A stretch of 64,000 bases of DNA, from NCBI GenBank assembly GCA_032124015.1, contig JAQBEH010000024.1, forward strand, positions 11,844-75,843, written 5' to 3'. The notes under the pieces are model-generated. The model saw nothing but the letters and a program-made list of their open reading frames with translations, did no database searches and had not been told where the DNA came from. This document shows positions 7,919-17,595 of this stretch, piece by piece (the first letter of the stretch is position 1; every line of letters begins with the position of its first letter). The position numbers and the translations under genes were made by a program. This stretch comes from DASRJG01 sp032124015 (lineage in GTDB: Bacteria; Acidobacteriota; Polarisedimenticolia; Polarisedimenticolales; DASRJG01).

Positions 7919-9157
7919 TCAGAACTGTTCCACAAACCAACTGCGAACGAGACGGCCGATCCCGCGAAACGACTTCGGCGTGAGGGAGAAGGGCCTCGGA
8001 TCAGGCCCGATGTGGCGCGCCGCATAAAGCGCCAAGCCCACCGCAGTTGCGAACTGCGGTCCGGAGGCAGGCTCGGTCAGGCCGCTCACTCCGCCGGGCT
8101 GCCCGAGCCGGACGGGGAGGTCGAAGACTTGCTCAGCGACCTCCAACATACCAGGAAGCAGGGCTCCTCCGCCCGTAAGAACGATGCCGGCGTTGAGAAG
8201 TTGTTCGAACCCGGCCCGTCGGACCTCCTCGTGGATCAGAGTGAAGATCTCCTCCGCGCGAGGCTGGAGGATCTCCGCCATCACCTGGCGAGACAGCATC
8301 CGCGCCTTGCGGCCGCCGACCGACGGCACTTCGATCGCCTCGTCCCCTTCGACGAGAGTCGCAAGCGCACAGCCGTGTTTCTTCTTGAGGCGCTCGGCGT
8401 CCGGGATCGGGGTCCTCAGGCCGACCGCGAGATCGTTCGTGAAATGGTCGCCCCCGGCGGGGAGAACGGCCGTGTGCCAGATCGATCCCTTCTCGAAGAT
8501 CGCCAGGTCGGTCGTCCCTCCGCCGACGTCGATGAGCGCGACCCCGAGGTCTTGCTCGTCACTCGTGAGGACCGACTCCGACGCGGCCATCTGCTCGAGG
8601 ACGGTGCTGCGCACCTCGATTCCGGCGCGATTGACGCAGGTCACGAGGTTCTGGATCGAGGTCGTCGCGGCGGTGACGATGTGGACGTTCGCCTCCAGCC
8701 TCGCACCTGTCATCCCGACCGGATGGGAGATCCCCCCCTGGTCGTCGAGGACGAATTCCTGGGGCAGGACGTGCAGGATCTCGCGGTCCTGCGGGATCGA
8801 GACCGCGCGCGCGGCGTCCAACACCCGTTGCAGGTCGTTGCGAGAGACCGTCTTGTCCTTTCCGGAGATCGCGACGACTCCCCGGCTGTTGAACGACCGA
8901 ATGTGGCCGCCCGCGATGCCGACCGTCGCGCGTTCGACCGCGACCCCGGCCATGAGCTCGGCCTCCTCGACGCAGGATTTGACCGCATCGACCGTAGCGT
9001 CGAGGTTGATGACGACGCCCTTGCGCAGCCCTCGGGACGGCGCCGCGCCCAGGCCGACGACATCCACGGAGCCGTTGTCCCTCAGCTCCGCGATGACGCA
9101 GGAAATCTTGGTGGTTCCGATGTCCAATCCGACGATGTAGCGTTCGTTCTTCGGCAT
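7919..9157 (-). CDS. ftsA: Cell division protein FtsA
   Basis: FtsA is an actin-like ATPase that tethers FtsZ filaments to the membrane. The 412-residue protein has the phosphate-1 loop GLDIGTTKIS near the N-terminus, the SHS2/1C region with VGIAGGHIRSFNSRG, and phosphate-2 DVGGGTTDLAIF. It ends with LVRSWFVEQF, a short amphipathic helix expected to be the membrane anchor. It starts 4 bp after the ftsQ stop. Confidence 0.96.
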   Translation of the reverse strand: MPKNERYIVGLDIGTTKISCVIAELRDNGSVDVVGLGAAPSRGLRKGVVINLDATVDAVKSCVEEAELMAGVAVERATVGIAGGHIRSFNSRGVVAISGKDKTVSRNDLQRVLDAARAVSIPQDREILHVLPQEFVLDDQGGISHPVGMTGARLEANVHIVTAATTSIQNLVTCVNRAGIEVRSTVLEQMAASESVLTSDEQDLGVALIDVGGGTTDLAIFEKGSIWHTAVLPAGGDHFTNDLAVGLRTPIPDAERLKKKHGCALATLVEGDEAIEVPSVGGRKARMLSRQVMAEILQPRAEEIFTLIHEEVRRAGFEQLLNAGIVLTGGGALLPGMLEVAEQVFDLPVRLGQPGGVSGLTEPASGPQFATAVGLALYAARHIGPDPRPFSLTPKSFRGIGRLVRSWFVEQF

Positions 9158-9161
9158 GACG

Positions 9162-10010
9162 TTATTCGTTCTCCGTTGCGGATCGGTCCGCGGCGGGAAG
9201 TAGGGAAATACGCTGGCTCCAGCGGAGGTCGACGCGGTTCACGTCGCCGACCTTTAGCGCGATCGTCGGTTGGAGCGCCAAGTAGGCGCCCAGGTTGCGG
9301 TCGATGCGATCCGGGTCGAGGAGAATCTGTGGGCCGCCGTCGACGCGGGTCACGACGACGCGATCGGCCCGCGCGAGATCGACCTCCGAGATTCCCCGCG
9401 TCCACGTCGGAAAAGCCGCGTGGAGCCGAAGCAGTAGGTCGATGCCGCGCGCGAGGGTGGCTTCACGGTCCTTTCCCTGATGGGCGTCGAGCCCGATGAG
9501 TAGGGGAAGATCGTACGGAAGTTCCGGGCCGGCCGGCCCCATCACGACACCGCCGTCATCGACGACGTAGACCGAACCGCCCAGAAGCGCCAAGGCGCCC
9601 GGGGTTCTCTCGATGACCGTGATGCGCAGTGTCCCCGGGAGAAGCCGCTTCACCGAGGCTTGCTTGACCCACGGGTCCTTCGTCGCCGCCGCGGCGACCT
9701 CGTCGAGCGCAAGTTCGACCAGATTGCGGCCCAGGTAGCCTTGAAGCACGGCGCGGACCGATTCCGGAGTCGTGGCCGCCGTACCTTCGACCACGATCTC
9801 GCGCACCGCCAACTCGTCGGACGTCGCGAAGTGGCGTGCCACCGACGCGCCCGAGGCGACGAGCACGGCGCCGATCGCCAGATTCGCTGCGACGATGCCG
9901 GCCCAGCGGAGCAACGTCCTCACTCGCCGCGCCTTGCGCACGTGGCGGTTGACGCGCCGGCGCCAGTAACGGCGATCGGGCTCGGGCAACGGGTGGCCCT
10001 CTTCCATCAT
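9162..10010 (-). CDS. ftsQ: Cell division protein FtsQ/DivIB
   Basis: This 282-residue bitopic protein has an Arg-rich cytoplasmic N-terminus, one membrane segment at about 38-58 and a POTRA domain (VREIVVEGTAATTPESVRAVL). The FtsQ/DivIB domain follows, with DPWVKQASVKRLLPGTLRITVIE split across its first strands. It scaffolds FtsL and the septal synthase in the periplasm. The start overlaps the murC stop by 4 bp, and its position between murC and ftsA is standard for dcw clusters. Confidence 0.93.
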   Translation of the reverse strand: MMEEGHPLPEPDRRYWRRRVNRHVRKARRVRTLLRWAGIVAANLAIGAVLVASGASVARHFATSDELAVREIVVEGTAATTPESVRAVLQGYLGRNLVELALDEVAAAATKDPWVKQASVKRLLPGTLRITVIERTPGALALLGGSVYVVDDGGVVMGPAGPELPYDLPLLIGLDAHQGKDREATLARGIDLLLRLHAAFPTWTRGISEVDLARADRVVVTRVDGGPQILLDPDRIDRNLGAYLALQPTIALKVGDVNRVDLRWSQRISLLPAADRSATENE

Positions 10011-11413
10011 CGCGCCCTCTCCGCCCGGGTCCGCCGCGGGCTCGCCTTCGATGCCATCGCAAGAAACGCTTCGCCGACCTTCCAGATGTCTCCGGCGCCG
10101 AGGGTGATCACGAGGTCGCCCGGAAGGACGAGCTCTTTCAGGCGGTTGGCCACGCGATCGAGACGCGGCTCGTAGGACACCGCCGGGTGCCCGTGCCTTA
10201 CGAGGGCGTCGGCGACCGCGGCCCCGTCGATGTCCGGGATCGGCGCTTCACCTGCGGCGTAGACCGCGGTGACGATCACGCGGTCCGCCTGGACGAACGC
10301 GCGGCCGAACTCCTCCAAGAGCGCGCGGGTCCTCGAATAGCGATGTGGCTGGAACGCGACCAAAGTCCGCGCGCCGAACCCCTCGCGGGCCGCGGCCAGC
10401 GTCGCCTGGATCTCGGTCGGGTGATGTCCGTAGTCGTCGACCACCGTCGCCCCGAACGCCTCGCCTTTTCGCTGGAACCGGCGGTCGACCGCCTGGAACT
10501 TCGCAAGGCACTTTGCGATCTTCCCGAAGGGGACGTCCAGTTCGAGGCCTGCGGCCACGGCGGCCAACGAGTTGTAGACCGAATGGCGGCCCGGCACCGT
10601 GAGCCGAACCGAGCCCAGCTTCTCGCCCCGAAAGCGTGCCACGTAAGACGAGGCGAAGCCGTCGAAGACGACTTTGGTCGCGACGAGATCCGCGTCGCTC
10701 GACAATCCGTAGGTGACGATCTTGCGGTCGACGCGCGGGAGGATCGCTCGCAGGTTGGGCTCGTCCAGGCAGACCACCGCGGCTCCGTAGAACGGGACTC
10801 GGGATAGGAACTGGACGAAGGTGTCCTGGATCTCGCCCAGGTCCTTGTAATGGTCCAGGTGCTCGCGATCGATGTTGGTCACGACCGCGATCGTCGGCTT
10901 CATCTTGAGGAACGAGCCGTCGGACTCGTCCGCCTCGGCGACCATGAATTCGCCCCCGCCCAGCTTCGCGCCGGAGCGGAGAGCCTTGACGCGGCCGCCG
11001 ATGACGACCGTCGGATCGAGCCCGCCCGCCGTGAGAACGGCCGCGATCATCGCGGTCGTCGACGTCTTGCCGTGCGCGCCCGCTACGGCGACGCCGTACT
11101 TCATGCGCATGATCTCGGCGAGCATCTCCGCGCGAGGTATGACGGGGATCTTCCGGCGGCGCGCCTCCGCGATCTCGGGATTCTCCGACTTGATCGCGGA
11201 AGACACCACGACCACGTCGGCCGCCGCGACATGATCGGCCTTGTGGCCGAGAAAGATCTTCGCGCGCAAGCGCTTCAGGCGCCGCGTCGCGTCGCTCGCA
11301 TGGAGGTCGGAGCCGCTGACGTTGTAGCCGAGGTTGACCAGGACTTCGGCGATGCCGCTCATCCCCGAGCCGCCGATGCCGACGAAGTGGATCTGTCGCG
11401 CTTTACGGAACAT
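10007..11413 (-). CDS. murC: UDP-N-acetylmuramate-L-alanine ligase MurC
   Basis: MurC adds L-alanine to UDP-MurNAc in the cytoplasm, with ATP. The 468-residue protein has the N-terminal nucleotide-binding loop FVGIGGSGMSGIAEVL, the ATP loop AGAHGKTSTTAM near 110, a DNPTE-like DESDGSFLK segment and the late DDYGHHPTEI motif typical of MurC. ATG 11413 begins directly before the conserved RKARQIHFVG. The reading frame stays open for 48 codons further upstream, inside murG. It overlaps the end of murG by 11 bp. Confidence 0.97.
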   Translation of the reverse strand: MFRKARQIHFVGIGGSGMSGIAEVLVNLGYNVSGSDLHASDATRRLKRLRAKIFLGHKADHVAAADVVVVSSAIKSENPEIAEARRRKIPVIPRAEMLAEIMRMKYGVAVAGAHGKTSTTAMIAAVLTAGGLDPTVVIGGRVKALRSGAKLGGGEFMVAEADESDGSFLKMKPTIAVVTNIDREHLDHYKDLGEIQDTFVQFLSRVPFYGAAVVCLDEPNLRAILPRVDRKIVTYGLSSDADLVATKVVFDGFASSYVARFRGEKLGSVRLTVPGRHSVYNSLAAVAAGLELDVPFGKIAKCLAKFQAVDRRFQRKGEAFGATVVDDYGHHPTEIQATLAAAREGFGARTLVAFQPHRYSRTRALLEEFGRAFVQADRVIVTAVYAAGEAPIPDIDGAAVADALVRHGHPAVSYEPRLDRVANRLKELVLPGDLVITLGAGDIWKVGEAFLAMASKASPRRTRAERAR

Positions 11414-12509
11414 GCGGCGCCTCCCGGCCCGTAAGGAGGGCGTCCGCCACGTCGGCGATCCGTTCCGCGGCGTCGGGGCGCGCGAGGGTCCGTGCCGCCG
11501 CAGCCATCCGATCGCGGCGCGGTCGGTCGATCGCAAGCCTCGCGATTTCCGTCGCACACCGAGCGCCGTCGAGGTCTCGGTCTTCGATCATCACCGCCGC
11601 ACCTGCGTCGCGCACGGCCTCGGCGTTGGCGCGCTGATGGTCGTCGGAGGCGAACGGGAAAGGCACGAGGATCGCGGGGCGCCCGGCCGCCGCGAGCTCG
11701 GCCAGGGTCGTGGCGCCGGCGCGGCAGATGACAAGATCGGCCGCGGCCAGTCGTTGCGACATGTCGTCGAGGAAGGGGCGCACATCGGCCGTAAGGGCGG
11801 GATGCGAGGCGTAGGCGCGGACGACCGCCTCGTGCTCTTCAGGGCCTGTCTGATGAACGATGAGAGGCGTCGGCGTCATCGCGGCCAACTGCGGGAGGGC
11901 CGCCACGACCGCTCGGTTGATCGAGCGCGCGCCGCGGCTCCCGCCGAAAACGAGGAGCCCCAGGTGCCGGCCGTTCGGCGAAGGTCCGATCGTGGCGAAC
12001 TCCGGCCGCACGGGATTCCCGGTGATGAGGCCGGTTCCGCCCAGGCGCGCTCGAGCGGCCTGTGACGGAACGCACACGGCGTTGGCCCGCGGCGCGAGCC
12101 AGCGGTTTGTCGCGCCCGGGAAATGGTTTTGCTCCATCAGCATCGTGGGCACGCGGAGCAGCCAGGCGGCGAGCACGGCCGGACCGGACGCATAGCCGCC
12201 GGCGCCGACGACGAGGCCGGGACGGCGCACGAGGAACCACCAAACGCAGCGGAATACCGCGAGCGCGGCGGCGGCTGAAGCGACGATCCGCGCGAACGAT
12301 TTCGTTCCTTTGAGGCCTGCAACCGGCAAGGTGCGAAGGGGAAAGCCGGCCTGCGGAACCAAGCGCGTCTCGAGTCCTCGCTTCCCGCCGACGAAGTCGA
12401 TCGCGGCCTCGGGATGCCGCCGGCGCAGCTCGCCCGCAACGGCGATCGCCGGGAAGAGATGCCCTCCCGTCCCGCCTGCGGCGAATACGATGTAAAAGTT
12501 CTTGGCCAC
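11403..12509 (-). CDS. murG: UDP-GlcNAc:lipid I N-acetylglucosaminyltransferase MurG
   Basis: MurG converts lipid I to lipid II at the inner face of the cytoplasmic membrane. The 368-residue protein has the family's N-terminal glycine loop in FAAGGTGGHLFPAIAVA, the second glycine-rich loop near GGSRGARSIN, and the donor-binding segment ICRAGATTLAELAAAG with the following FPFASDDHQ. The length is typical of GT28. It starts 16 bp after the ftsW stop and overlaps murC. Confidence 0.97.
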   Translation of the reverse strand: MAKNFYIVFAAGGTGGHLFPAIAVAGELRRRHPEAAIDFVGGKRGLETRLVPQAGFPLRTLPVAGLKGTKSFARIVASAAAALAVFRCVWWFLVRRPGLVVGAGGYASGPAVLAAWLLRVPTMLMEQNHFPGATNRWLAPRANAVCVPSQAARARLGGTGLITGNPVRPEFATIGPSPNGRHLGLLVFGGSRGARSINRAVVAALPQLAAMTPTPLIVHQTGPEEHEAVVRAYASHPALTADVRPFLDDMSQRLAAADLVICRAGATTLAELAAAGRPAILVPFPFASDDHQRANAEAVRDAGAAVMIEDRDLDGARCATEIARLAIDRPRRDRMAAAARTLARPDAAERIADVADALLTGREAPHVP

Positions 12510-12525
12510 CGAGTCACCACGCGCC

Positions 12526-13620
12526 TCAGTTGGAATGCTGTGACACGTTCAGAATCAATCCGATCACGGCGAACGACGCGATGAGCGACGAACCGCCATA
12601 GCTGAGCAACGGAAACGGGAGCCCCTTCGTGGGCAGCAATCCCACACAGACCCCCATGTGAGTCAGAGCCTGCACGACGATGAGCATCGTGCCTCCGATG
12701 GCCACGTAGTACGCGAATTGGTTGGGCGCTCCCACGGTCGCGCGCAGCCCTCGCCAGGCGATGAGCCCCACGGCGGTCAGCAACGCGAGCGTGCCGATGA
12801 GGCCAAACTCCTCGCCGACGACGGAGAAGATGAAATCGGTGTGCGGGGCGGGCAGGTAGTACGCCTTCTGCTGCCCCAGCCCGAAGCCGACCCCGGACAA
12901 GCCGCCGCTCCCCACCGCGAGTCGCGACTGCGAAAGCTGAAACCCGGTGCCTTGCGGATCGCTGCCGGGATTCAGGAACGTCCTGATGCGGTCGATGCGG
13001 TAGGGCTGCGCGAGAATCGCGAGACCGACGAACAGAATGCCCAGCCCCGCGGCGGCGCCCAGATACCGGTACCGCAGCCCGGCGACGAACAGCATCACGG
13101 CCGCGGCGGCGAGGATCATGACTGCCGAGCCGAGATCCGGTTCGATGACGATGAGGAACACCGTCGCGCCGACGAGCGCCGCCGCCGGGCCGAGCGTCGC
13201 CCGGAAGTCGTTCACCTCGTCGACGGAACGCCGGGACAGCAGATAGGCGAGAAGAACGACCGTCGCGATCTTCGCGAGCTCGGACGGCTGGAACCCCAGG
13301 GGCCCCAGTCGAAACCACCGGTGGGCGCCACCGGCCGCCGGCATCGCGAGCACAAGCAGCAAGAGCGCGACCGTCGTTCCGTAAAACACCCCCACGACGC
13401 GCGGCTGGTCGAGGCGGTGAAGCGGCAGCGCCATCGCGCCCGCCATCGTCGCCAGCCCCATCGCCAAGAAGGCCCCGTGGCGGACGAGGAAGTGCGTCGG
13501 GTCCTTCCCCATGCTCATCGCAAGGTAGTGCGAGGCGCTGCCGACCATGAACAAACCCGCGAACGCCAGCAAGGATGCGGTGAGAAGGAGCCAGTGATCG
13601 TACGAACGGCGCCTCGGCAT
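12526..13620 (-). CDS. ftsW: Septal peptidoglycan polymerase FtsW (SEDS family)
   Basis: The 364-residue polytopic protein has about ten membrane segments. SEDS marks include RWFRLGPLGFQPSELAK, IEPDLGSAVMI and the C-terminal LPTKGLPFPLLSYGGSS. With FtsI it should polymerise lipid II at the septum. Its place between mraY and murG supports FtsW rather than RodA. It starts 3 bp after the mraY stop, where murD is found in most dcw clusters. Confidence 0.95.
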   Translation of the reverse strand: MPRRRSYDHWLLLTASLLAFAGLFMVGSASHYLAMSMGKDPTHFLVRHGAFLAMGLATMAGAMALPLHRLDQPRVVGVFYGTTVALLLLVLAMPAAGGAHRWFRLGPLGFQPSELAKIATVVLLAYLLSRRSVDEVNDFRATLGPAAALVGATVFLIVIEPDLGSAVMILAAAAVMLFVAGLRYRYLGAAAGLGILFVGLAILAQPYRIDRIRTFLNPGSDPQGTGFQLSQSRLAVGSGGLSGVGFGLGQQKAYYLPAPHTDFIFSVVGEEFGLIGTLALLTAVGLIAWRGLRATVGAPNQFAYYVAIGGTMLIVVQALTHMGVCVGLLPTKGLPFPLLSYGGSSLIASFAVIGLILNVSQHSN

Positions 13621-13623
13621 CCG

Positions 13624-14709
13624 CTACCTCAGCTTCAGCGTGGCGAGGCCGAAGAGCGCGAAGATGATCGCGATGATCCAGAAGCGGATCACGACCTTCG
13701 TTTCGCTCCAGCCCGACAGCTCGAAATGGTGGTGCAGCGGCGCCATGCGCAGGACGCGCTTACCGCGCGACTTGAACGAGGCGACCTGAACGATCACCGA
13801 AAGCGCTTCGACGACGAACAGGCCGCCGACGATGACCAGCATGAACTCCTGCTTGATGAGGATCGCGATCGTTCCAAGGGTGCCGCCCAACGCCATGGAG
13901 CCAACGTCGCCCATGAAAATCTCGGCCGGATGGCCGTTGTACCAGAGGAACCCGAGCGAGGCCCCGACGAGCGACCCGCAAAAAATCGTGAGCTCACCGG
14001 CCCCCTTGACGTTCGCGATGCCGAGGTAGTCGGCGACGATCGCGTTGCCGGCCGCGTAGGCGAGGATCGTGAAAGTCGCGGAGGCGATGAGGAACGAACC
14101 GATCGCGAGCCCGTCGAGGCCGTCGGTCAGATTGACCGCGTTCGAAGCGCCCGTGAGTACCAAGACCACCCAGAGGGGGAAGAAGATCCCGAGAAACGGA
14201 GCGAAAGTCTTCACGAACGGAAACACGAGCCGGGTCGAGAACAGCCCTTCGTAGGACATGAAATAAAGGAGCGTGCCGATCGCGAGCGACAACGCGATTT
14301 GAAGTCCCAACTTGCCGCGAGCGCTGAGGCCGAGGCTTCGTTTCTTGGCCATCTTGACGTAATCGTCCCAGAACCCGATCGTGCCGAACGCGCACATCGC
14401 GACGATCGCAATCCACACGAACCGATTGCGAAGATCCGCCCATAGCAACGTCGTCGGAACGACCGCCGTCAAGATCAGAAGGCCACCCATCGTCGGCGTG
14501 CCTTTCTTCGCATGGTGCGACGCCGGACCATCCTCGCGAATCTCCTGGCCGATCTGGAAGTGCTGCAGCCGCCGGATCAGCCAAGGGCCCAGGATGAGCG
14601 ACACGCAAAGCGCTGTGAGAACGGCCATCGCCGTCCGGAACGTGATGTAGCGGAAGACGTTGAACGCCTTGAACGACGTGTGAAGCGGATAGAGCAGGTG
14701 GTACAGCAT
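13624..14709 (-). CDS. mraY: Phospho-MurNAc-pentapeptide transferase MraY
   Basis: MraY makes lipid I by moving phospho-MurNAc-pentapeptide onto undecaprenyl phosphate. The 361-residue protein has about ten membrane segments. The conserved acidic motifs are GFWDDYVKM and NLTDGLDGLAIG, and MAPLHHHFELSGW is the histidine loop. The N-terminus (MLYHLLYPL) also matches the family. The start shares one base with the murF stop. Confidence 0.98.
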   Translation of the reverse strand: MLYHLLYPLHTSFKAFNVFRYITFRTAMAVLTALCVSLILGPWLIRRLQHFQIGQEIREDGPASHHAKKGTPTMGGLLILTAVVPTTLLWADLRNRFVWIAIVAMCAFGTIGFWDDYVKMAKKRSLGLSARGKLGLQIALSLAIGTLLYFMSYEGLFSTRLVFPFVKTFAPFLGIFFPLWVVLVLTGASNAVNLTDGLDGLAIGSFLIASATFTILAYAAGNAIVADYLGIANVKGAGELTIFCGSLVGASLGFLWYNGHPAEIFMGDVGSMALGGTLGTIAILIKQEFMLVIVGGLFVVEALSVIVQVASFKSRGKRVLRMAPLHHHFELSGWSETKVVIRFWIIAIIFALFGLATLKLR

Positions 14710-16100
14710 CAGCCCACCTCGCCCCGTCGCGAGACCAAGGCATCGACCACGAGTTCCAGCCGCACGCCCCGGGAACCCTTGATCACGACGAGATCGTCCG
14801 GGCGCAGTAGCCCGGGCACGATTTGCGCCGCATGCGCCGCGTGGTCCGTCGCGTGGGCCTCGATCCCCGTGCGTCGCGCCGCTTCGACCGCGTGGCGGGC
14901 CAAGGGCCCGACTCCGACGAGCAGCGCGACCCTGGATTGTGCCGCCAGCACGCCGGCTTCCTGGTGAAAGGCAACCGACCGTGGGCCCAGTTCCAACATG
15001 TCGCCCATCACGAGGACGCGACGACCGGCGGCTGGGCTTGCCTCGAGCGTCGCCAGCACCGAGGCGAGCGCTTCCGGGTTGCTGTTGTAAGTGTCGTCAA
15101 CGACGACGATGCCCTCGGGAAGACGCGTCATCCGTCCTCGTCCCGGCGCGGGCTCGACGCAGGCCATGGCCGTCAGCGCGGGCCCGAGCGGTACGCCGCA
15201 CGCAACGATGGTTGCGGCAGCAGCGAGCGCGTCGAGAGCGGCGTGTGCTCCTCCGACCCTGAGCGCGATCGAGTGCGAGCGCCCCGCGTGGCTGAACCGC
15301 AGCGACGCACCCGGAACGTAGAGGTTCTCGATCGCCTCGAGTGTTAGGTCTGCGTTTTTCGCGCGGCCGAACGTGACGCGGGGTCCTGCGTGGCGGGTCG
15401 CCTGGACGCGGACGTTGGGGTCGTCGAGGTTCACGACCGAGGTCGCGTTCTCGCGCAACACGGCGAACAATTCCCCCTTCGCCGCGGCGATGTCGTCGAT
15501 CGAGTCGAAAAACTCTAGATGCACCGGGAGCACGTTGGTCACGAGGGCGACGTCGGGATCGGCGAGGCGCGCCAGGAATGCGATCTGTCCCGGTCCGTTC
15601 ATCCCGAGTTCGAAAACCGCGGCCTCGGCATCGTCGGGGCACGACAGGAGCGACAACGGAAGCCCCAGCTCGTTGTTCAGGTTCCCCATCGTTCGATGGA
15701 CCTTGGCCGAGGCGGCGAGTCCCGCCGCCACGAATTCCTTGGTGGTCGTCTTGCCTGCGCTTCCGGTGATCGTGACGACCTTCCCTCGAATGCGCTGTCG
15801 GGCGTAGGCACCGCAACGCGCGAGAGCGGAGGCCACGTCGTCGACCTGGATCATCGCCGCGGGAAACGGGCCACCTCCGGAAGGCGCGCGCGCGACGACG
15901 GCCAGCAGGGCGCCCGCGCGAGCCGCGTCACCCACGAACGCATGGCCGTCGACCTTCGTTCCGGCAAGCGCGAAGAAGGCGCCCCCCGCGGCGAGCCTGC
16001 GGGTATCGATGGCGTACGAGGTCACGGACAACGAGGGGTCGCCGGAGAGGAGCGTTCCTCCGGTGGCCTGGAGCAGCTCGCCCACCTTAAGCGTCGGCAC
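14709..16100 (-). CDS. murF: UDP-MurNAc-tripeptide-D-Ala-D-Ala ligase MurF
   Basis: MurF adds D-Ala-D-Ala to the UDP-MurNAc tripeptide. The 463-residue protein has the N-terminal substrate domain ending in SYAIDTRRL, the ATP loop TITGSAGKTTTKEF, the ELGMNGPGQIAFLA segment diagnostic of MurF, and DDTYNSNPEAL in the C-terminal domain. The start is a GTG at 16100, which places MurF-like sequence (VPTLKVGELL) at the N-terminus. The frame is open further upstream but runs into murE. It overlaps murE by 14 bp. Confidence 0.96.
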   Translation of the reverse strand: MPTLKVGELLQATGGTLLSGDPSLSVTSYAIDTRRLAAGGAFFALAGTKVDGHAFVGDAARAGALLAVVARAPSGGGPFPAAMIQVDDVASALARCGAYARQRIRGKVVTITGSAGKTTTKEFVAAGLAASAKVHRTMGNLNNELGLPLSLLSCPDDAEAAVFELGMNGPGQIAFLARLADPDVALVTNVLPVHLEFFDSIDDIAAAKGELFAVLRENATSVVNLDDPNVRVQATRHAGPRVTFGRAKNADLTLEAIENLYVPGASLRFSHAGRSHSIALRVGGAHAALDALAAAATIVACGVPLGPALTAMACVEPAPGRGRMTRLPEGIVVVDDTYNSNPEALASVLATLEASPAAGRRVLVMGDMLELGPRSVAFHQEAGVLAAQSRVALLVGVGPLARHAVEAARRTGIEAHATDHAAHAAQIVPGLLRPDDLVVIKGSRGVRLELVVDALVSRRGEVG

Positions 16101-17595
16101 GCGAGCCTCCTGAGAACCCGAGCGCCGCCAGCTCGCGTCGCGCCACGTCACGGTCGTCGAACGGTTCCACGCGGCCGTCGAACGTCTGCGTCGTTTCGTG
16201 CCCCTTCCCGGCAATCACGACCGCGTCTCCCGATCGTGCTTCGCCGAGAGCGAGCCGAAGGGCGTCGGCGCGGTCGGAACAGTAGGACGAGCGCGCGGCC
16301 GCGCCCGCAACCGAGACAACTCCGGCTTCGATATCGCGCAGGATGGCGAGTGGATCCTCTCTCCTGGGATTGTCGGAGGTCACCACGAGGCGATCGGCAC
16401 GGAGCGCGGCAGCGCGGCCCATCCCGCATCGCTTGCCTCGGTCGCGGTCGCCGCCGCAACCAAAGACCACGAGGAGCCTGCCGGGCGTCAGCTCGCGTAC
16501 CGCGTCGAGGACCGCGGCGAGCGATTCTTCCGTGTGCGCGTAGTCGACGAACACGGCGAACGGTTGGCCCTCGGAAACCGACTCAAGCCGTCCCGGCACG
16601 TGCTCTAGCCCCTCGATGCCGGCGGCGATGGCCGCGCCGTCGAAGCCGAGCGCGATTCCGCAGGCGGCGGCCGCGGCGGCGTTCAACACGTTGAAGCCTC
16701 CCGGAAGGGCGGTGCGAACGTCGACGCGACCGCGAGGGGTCGTCAATCGCGCTACCGATCCGGCGAGCCCCGAGTGTTCCTCCTCGATACGCACGTCGGC
16801 GCCTCGACCGTGCCCGAAGACGATGATGCGGGCCCGCGTGCGCGCGGCGAGTACGGGCCCACGGGGATCGTCGGACGGGAGGATTGCGGTGTCCGCCGGA
16901 CCAAGTCGGTCGAAGAGGGCGGCCTTGGCCTCGAAGTAGGCGTCGCCTCCGCGGTGGAAATCCAGATGATCCCGGCCGAGGTTCAAGAAAGCGGCGACGG
17001 GGAATCGCGCACCGGCAACGCGGTGAAGCGCGAGCGCGTGCGACGAGACCTCCATCGCGACAATCTCCGTGCCGGCCTCACGCATCGACGCGAGGAGCTC
17101 GTAGAGCTCGGTGGCCTCGGGGGTCGTTCGCGCGGCTTCCGTCTCGCGCCCACCGAAAGCGTAGCCGACGGTACCGATCCGGCCCGCGTTTCGCCCTGCC
17201 GCGAGCACGATGGACTCGACGAGGAAAGCGACGGTGGTTTTTCCCTTCGTTCCGGTGATCCCGACGAGCGTCATCGCCTCGTCGGGGCGTCCGAACCACT
17301 CCCGGGCGCAAAGGCCCATCGCAAGCCGCGCCTCGGCGACACGGACCCAAGGGACCCCCGGTCCCTGTTCGGGCGCCGGGGAATCGGCGATGACCGCGAC
17401 CGCGCCGTTCTTGGCGGCGTGCCGCGCGTGCCGCGCGCCGTCGTCCTCGGTCCCGCGCAGCGCAAAGAAGAGATCGCCGGGTTTCACGCTGCGCGAGTCG
17501 AGGCGCACCCCGTGGACGAATACGTCCGCCGGGACGGCCGTCAGCGGCATCACGCCGGCGCCGGCGAGGAGCGAGCCCAGGGCACGAGCATTCAC
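16087..17595 (-). CDS. murE: UDP-MurNAc-L-Ala-D-Glu:meso-diaminopimelate ligase MurE
   Basis: MurE adds the third stem residue. The 502-residue protein has GVRLDSRSVKPGDLFFAL at the N-terminal domain, the ATP loop GITGTKGKTTVAFL near 115 and VFGCGGDRDRGKR. It carries the SDNPRREDP motif. In this family DNPR is associated with meso-diaminopimelate as substrate, which fits a diderm wall. It overlaps ftsI by 4 bp and murF by 14 bp. Confidence 0.96.
   Translation of the reverse strand: MNARALGSLLAGAGVMPLTAVPADVFVHGVRLDSRSVKPGDLFFALRGTEDDGARHARHAAKNGAVAVIADSPAPEQGPGVPWVRVAEARLAMGLCAREWFGRPDEAMTLVGITGTKGKTTVAFLVESIVLAAGRNAGRIGTVGYAFGGRETEAARTTPEATELYELLASMREAGTEIVAMEVSSHALALHRVAGARFPVAAFLNLGRDHLDFHRGGDAYFEAKAALFDRLGPADTAILPSDDPRGPVLAARTRARIIVFGHGRGADVRIEEEHSGLAGSVARLTTPRGRVDVRTALPGGFNVLNAAAAAACGIALGFDGAAIAAGIEGLEHVPGRLESVSEGQPFAVFVDYAHTEESLAAVLDAVRELTPGRLLVVFGCGGDRDRGKRCGMGRAAALRADRLVVTSDNPRREDPLAILRDIEAGVVSVAGAAARSSYCSDRADALRLALGEARSGDAVVIAGKGHETTQTFDGRVEPFDDRDVARRELAALGFSGGSRADA

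Noticed and set aside
12658..14445. Plus-strand frame of 595 codons opposite ftsW and mraY
   Set aside because: Composition is almost only Arg, Asp, Glu, Gly and His; it is the complement of two membrane proteins.
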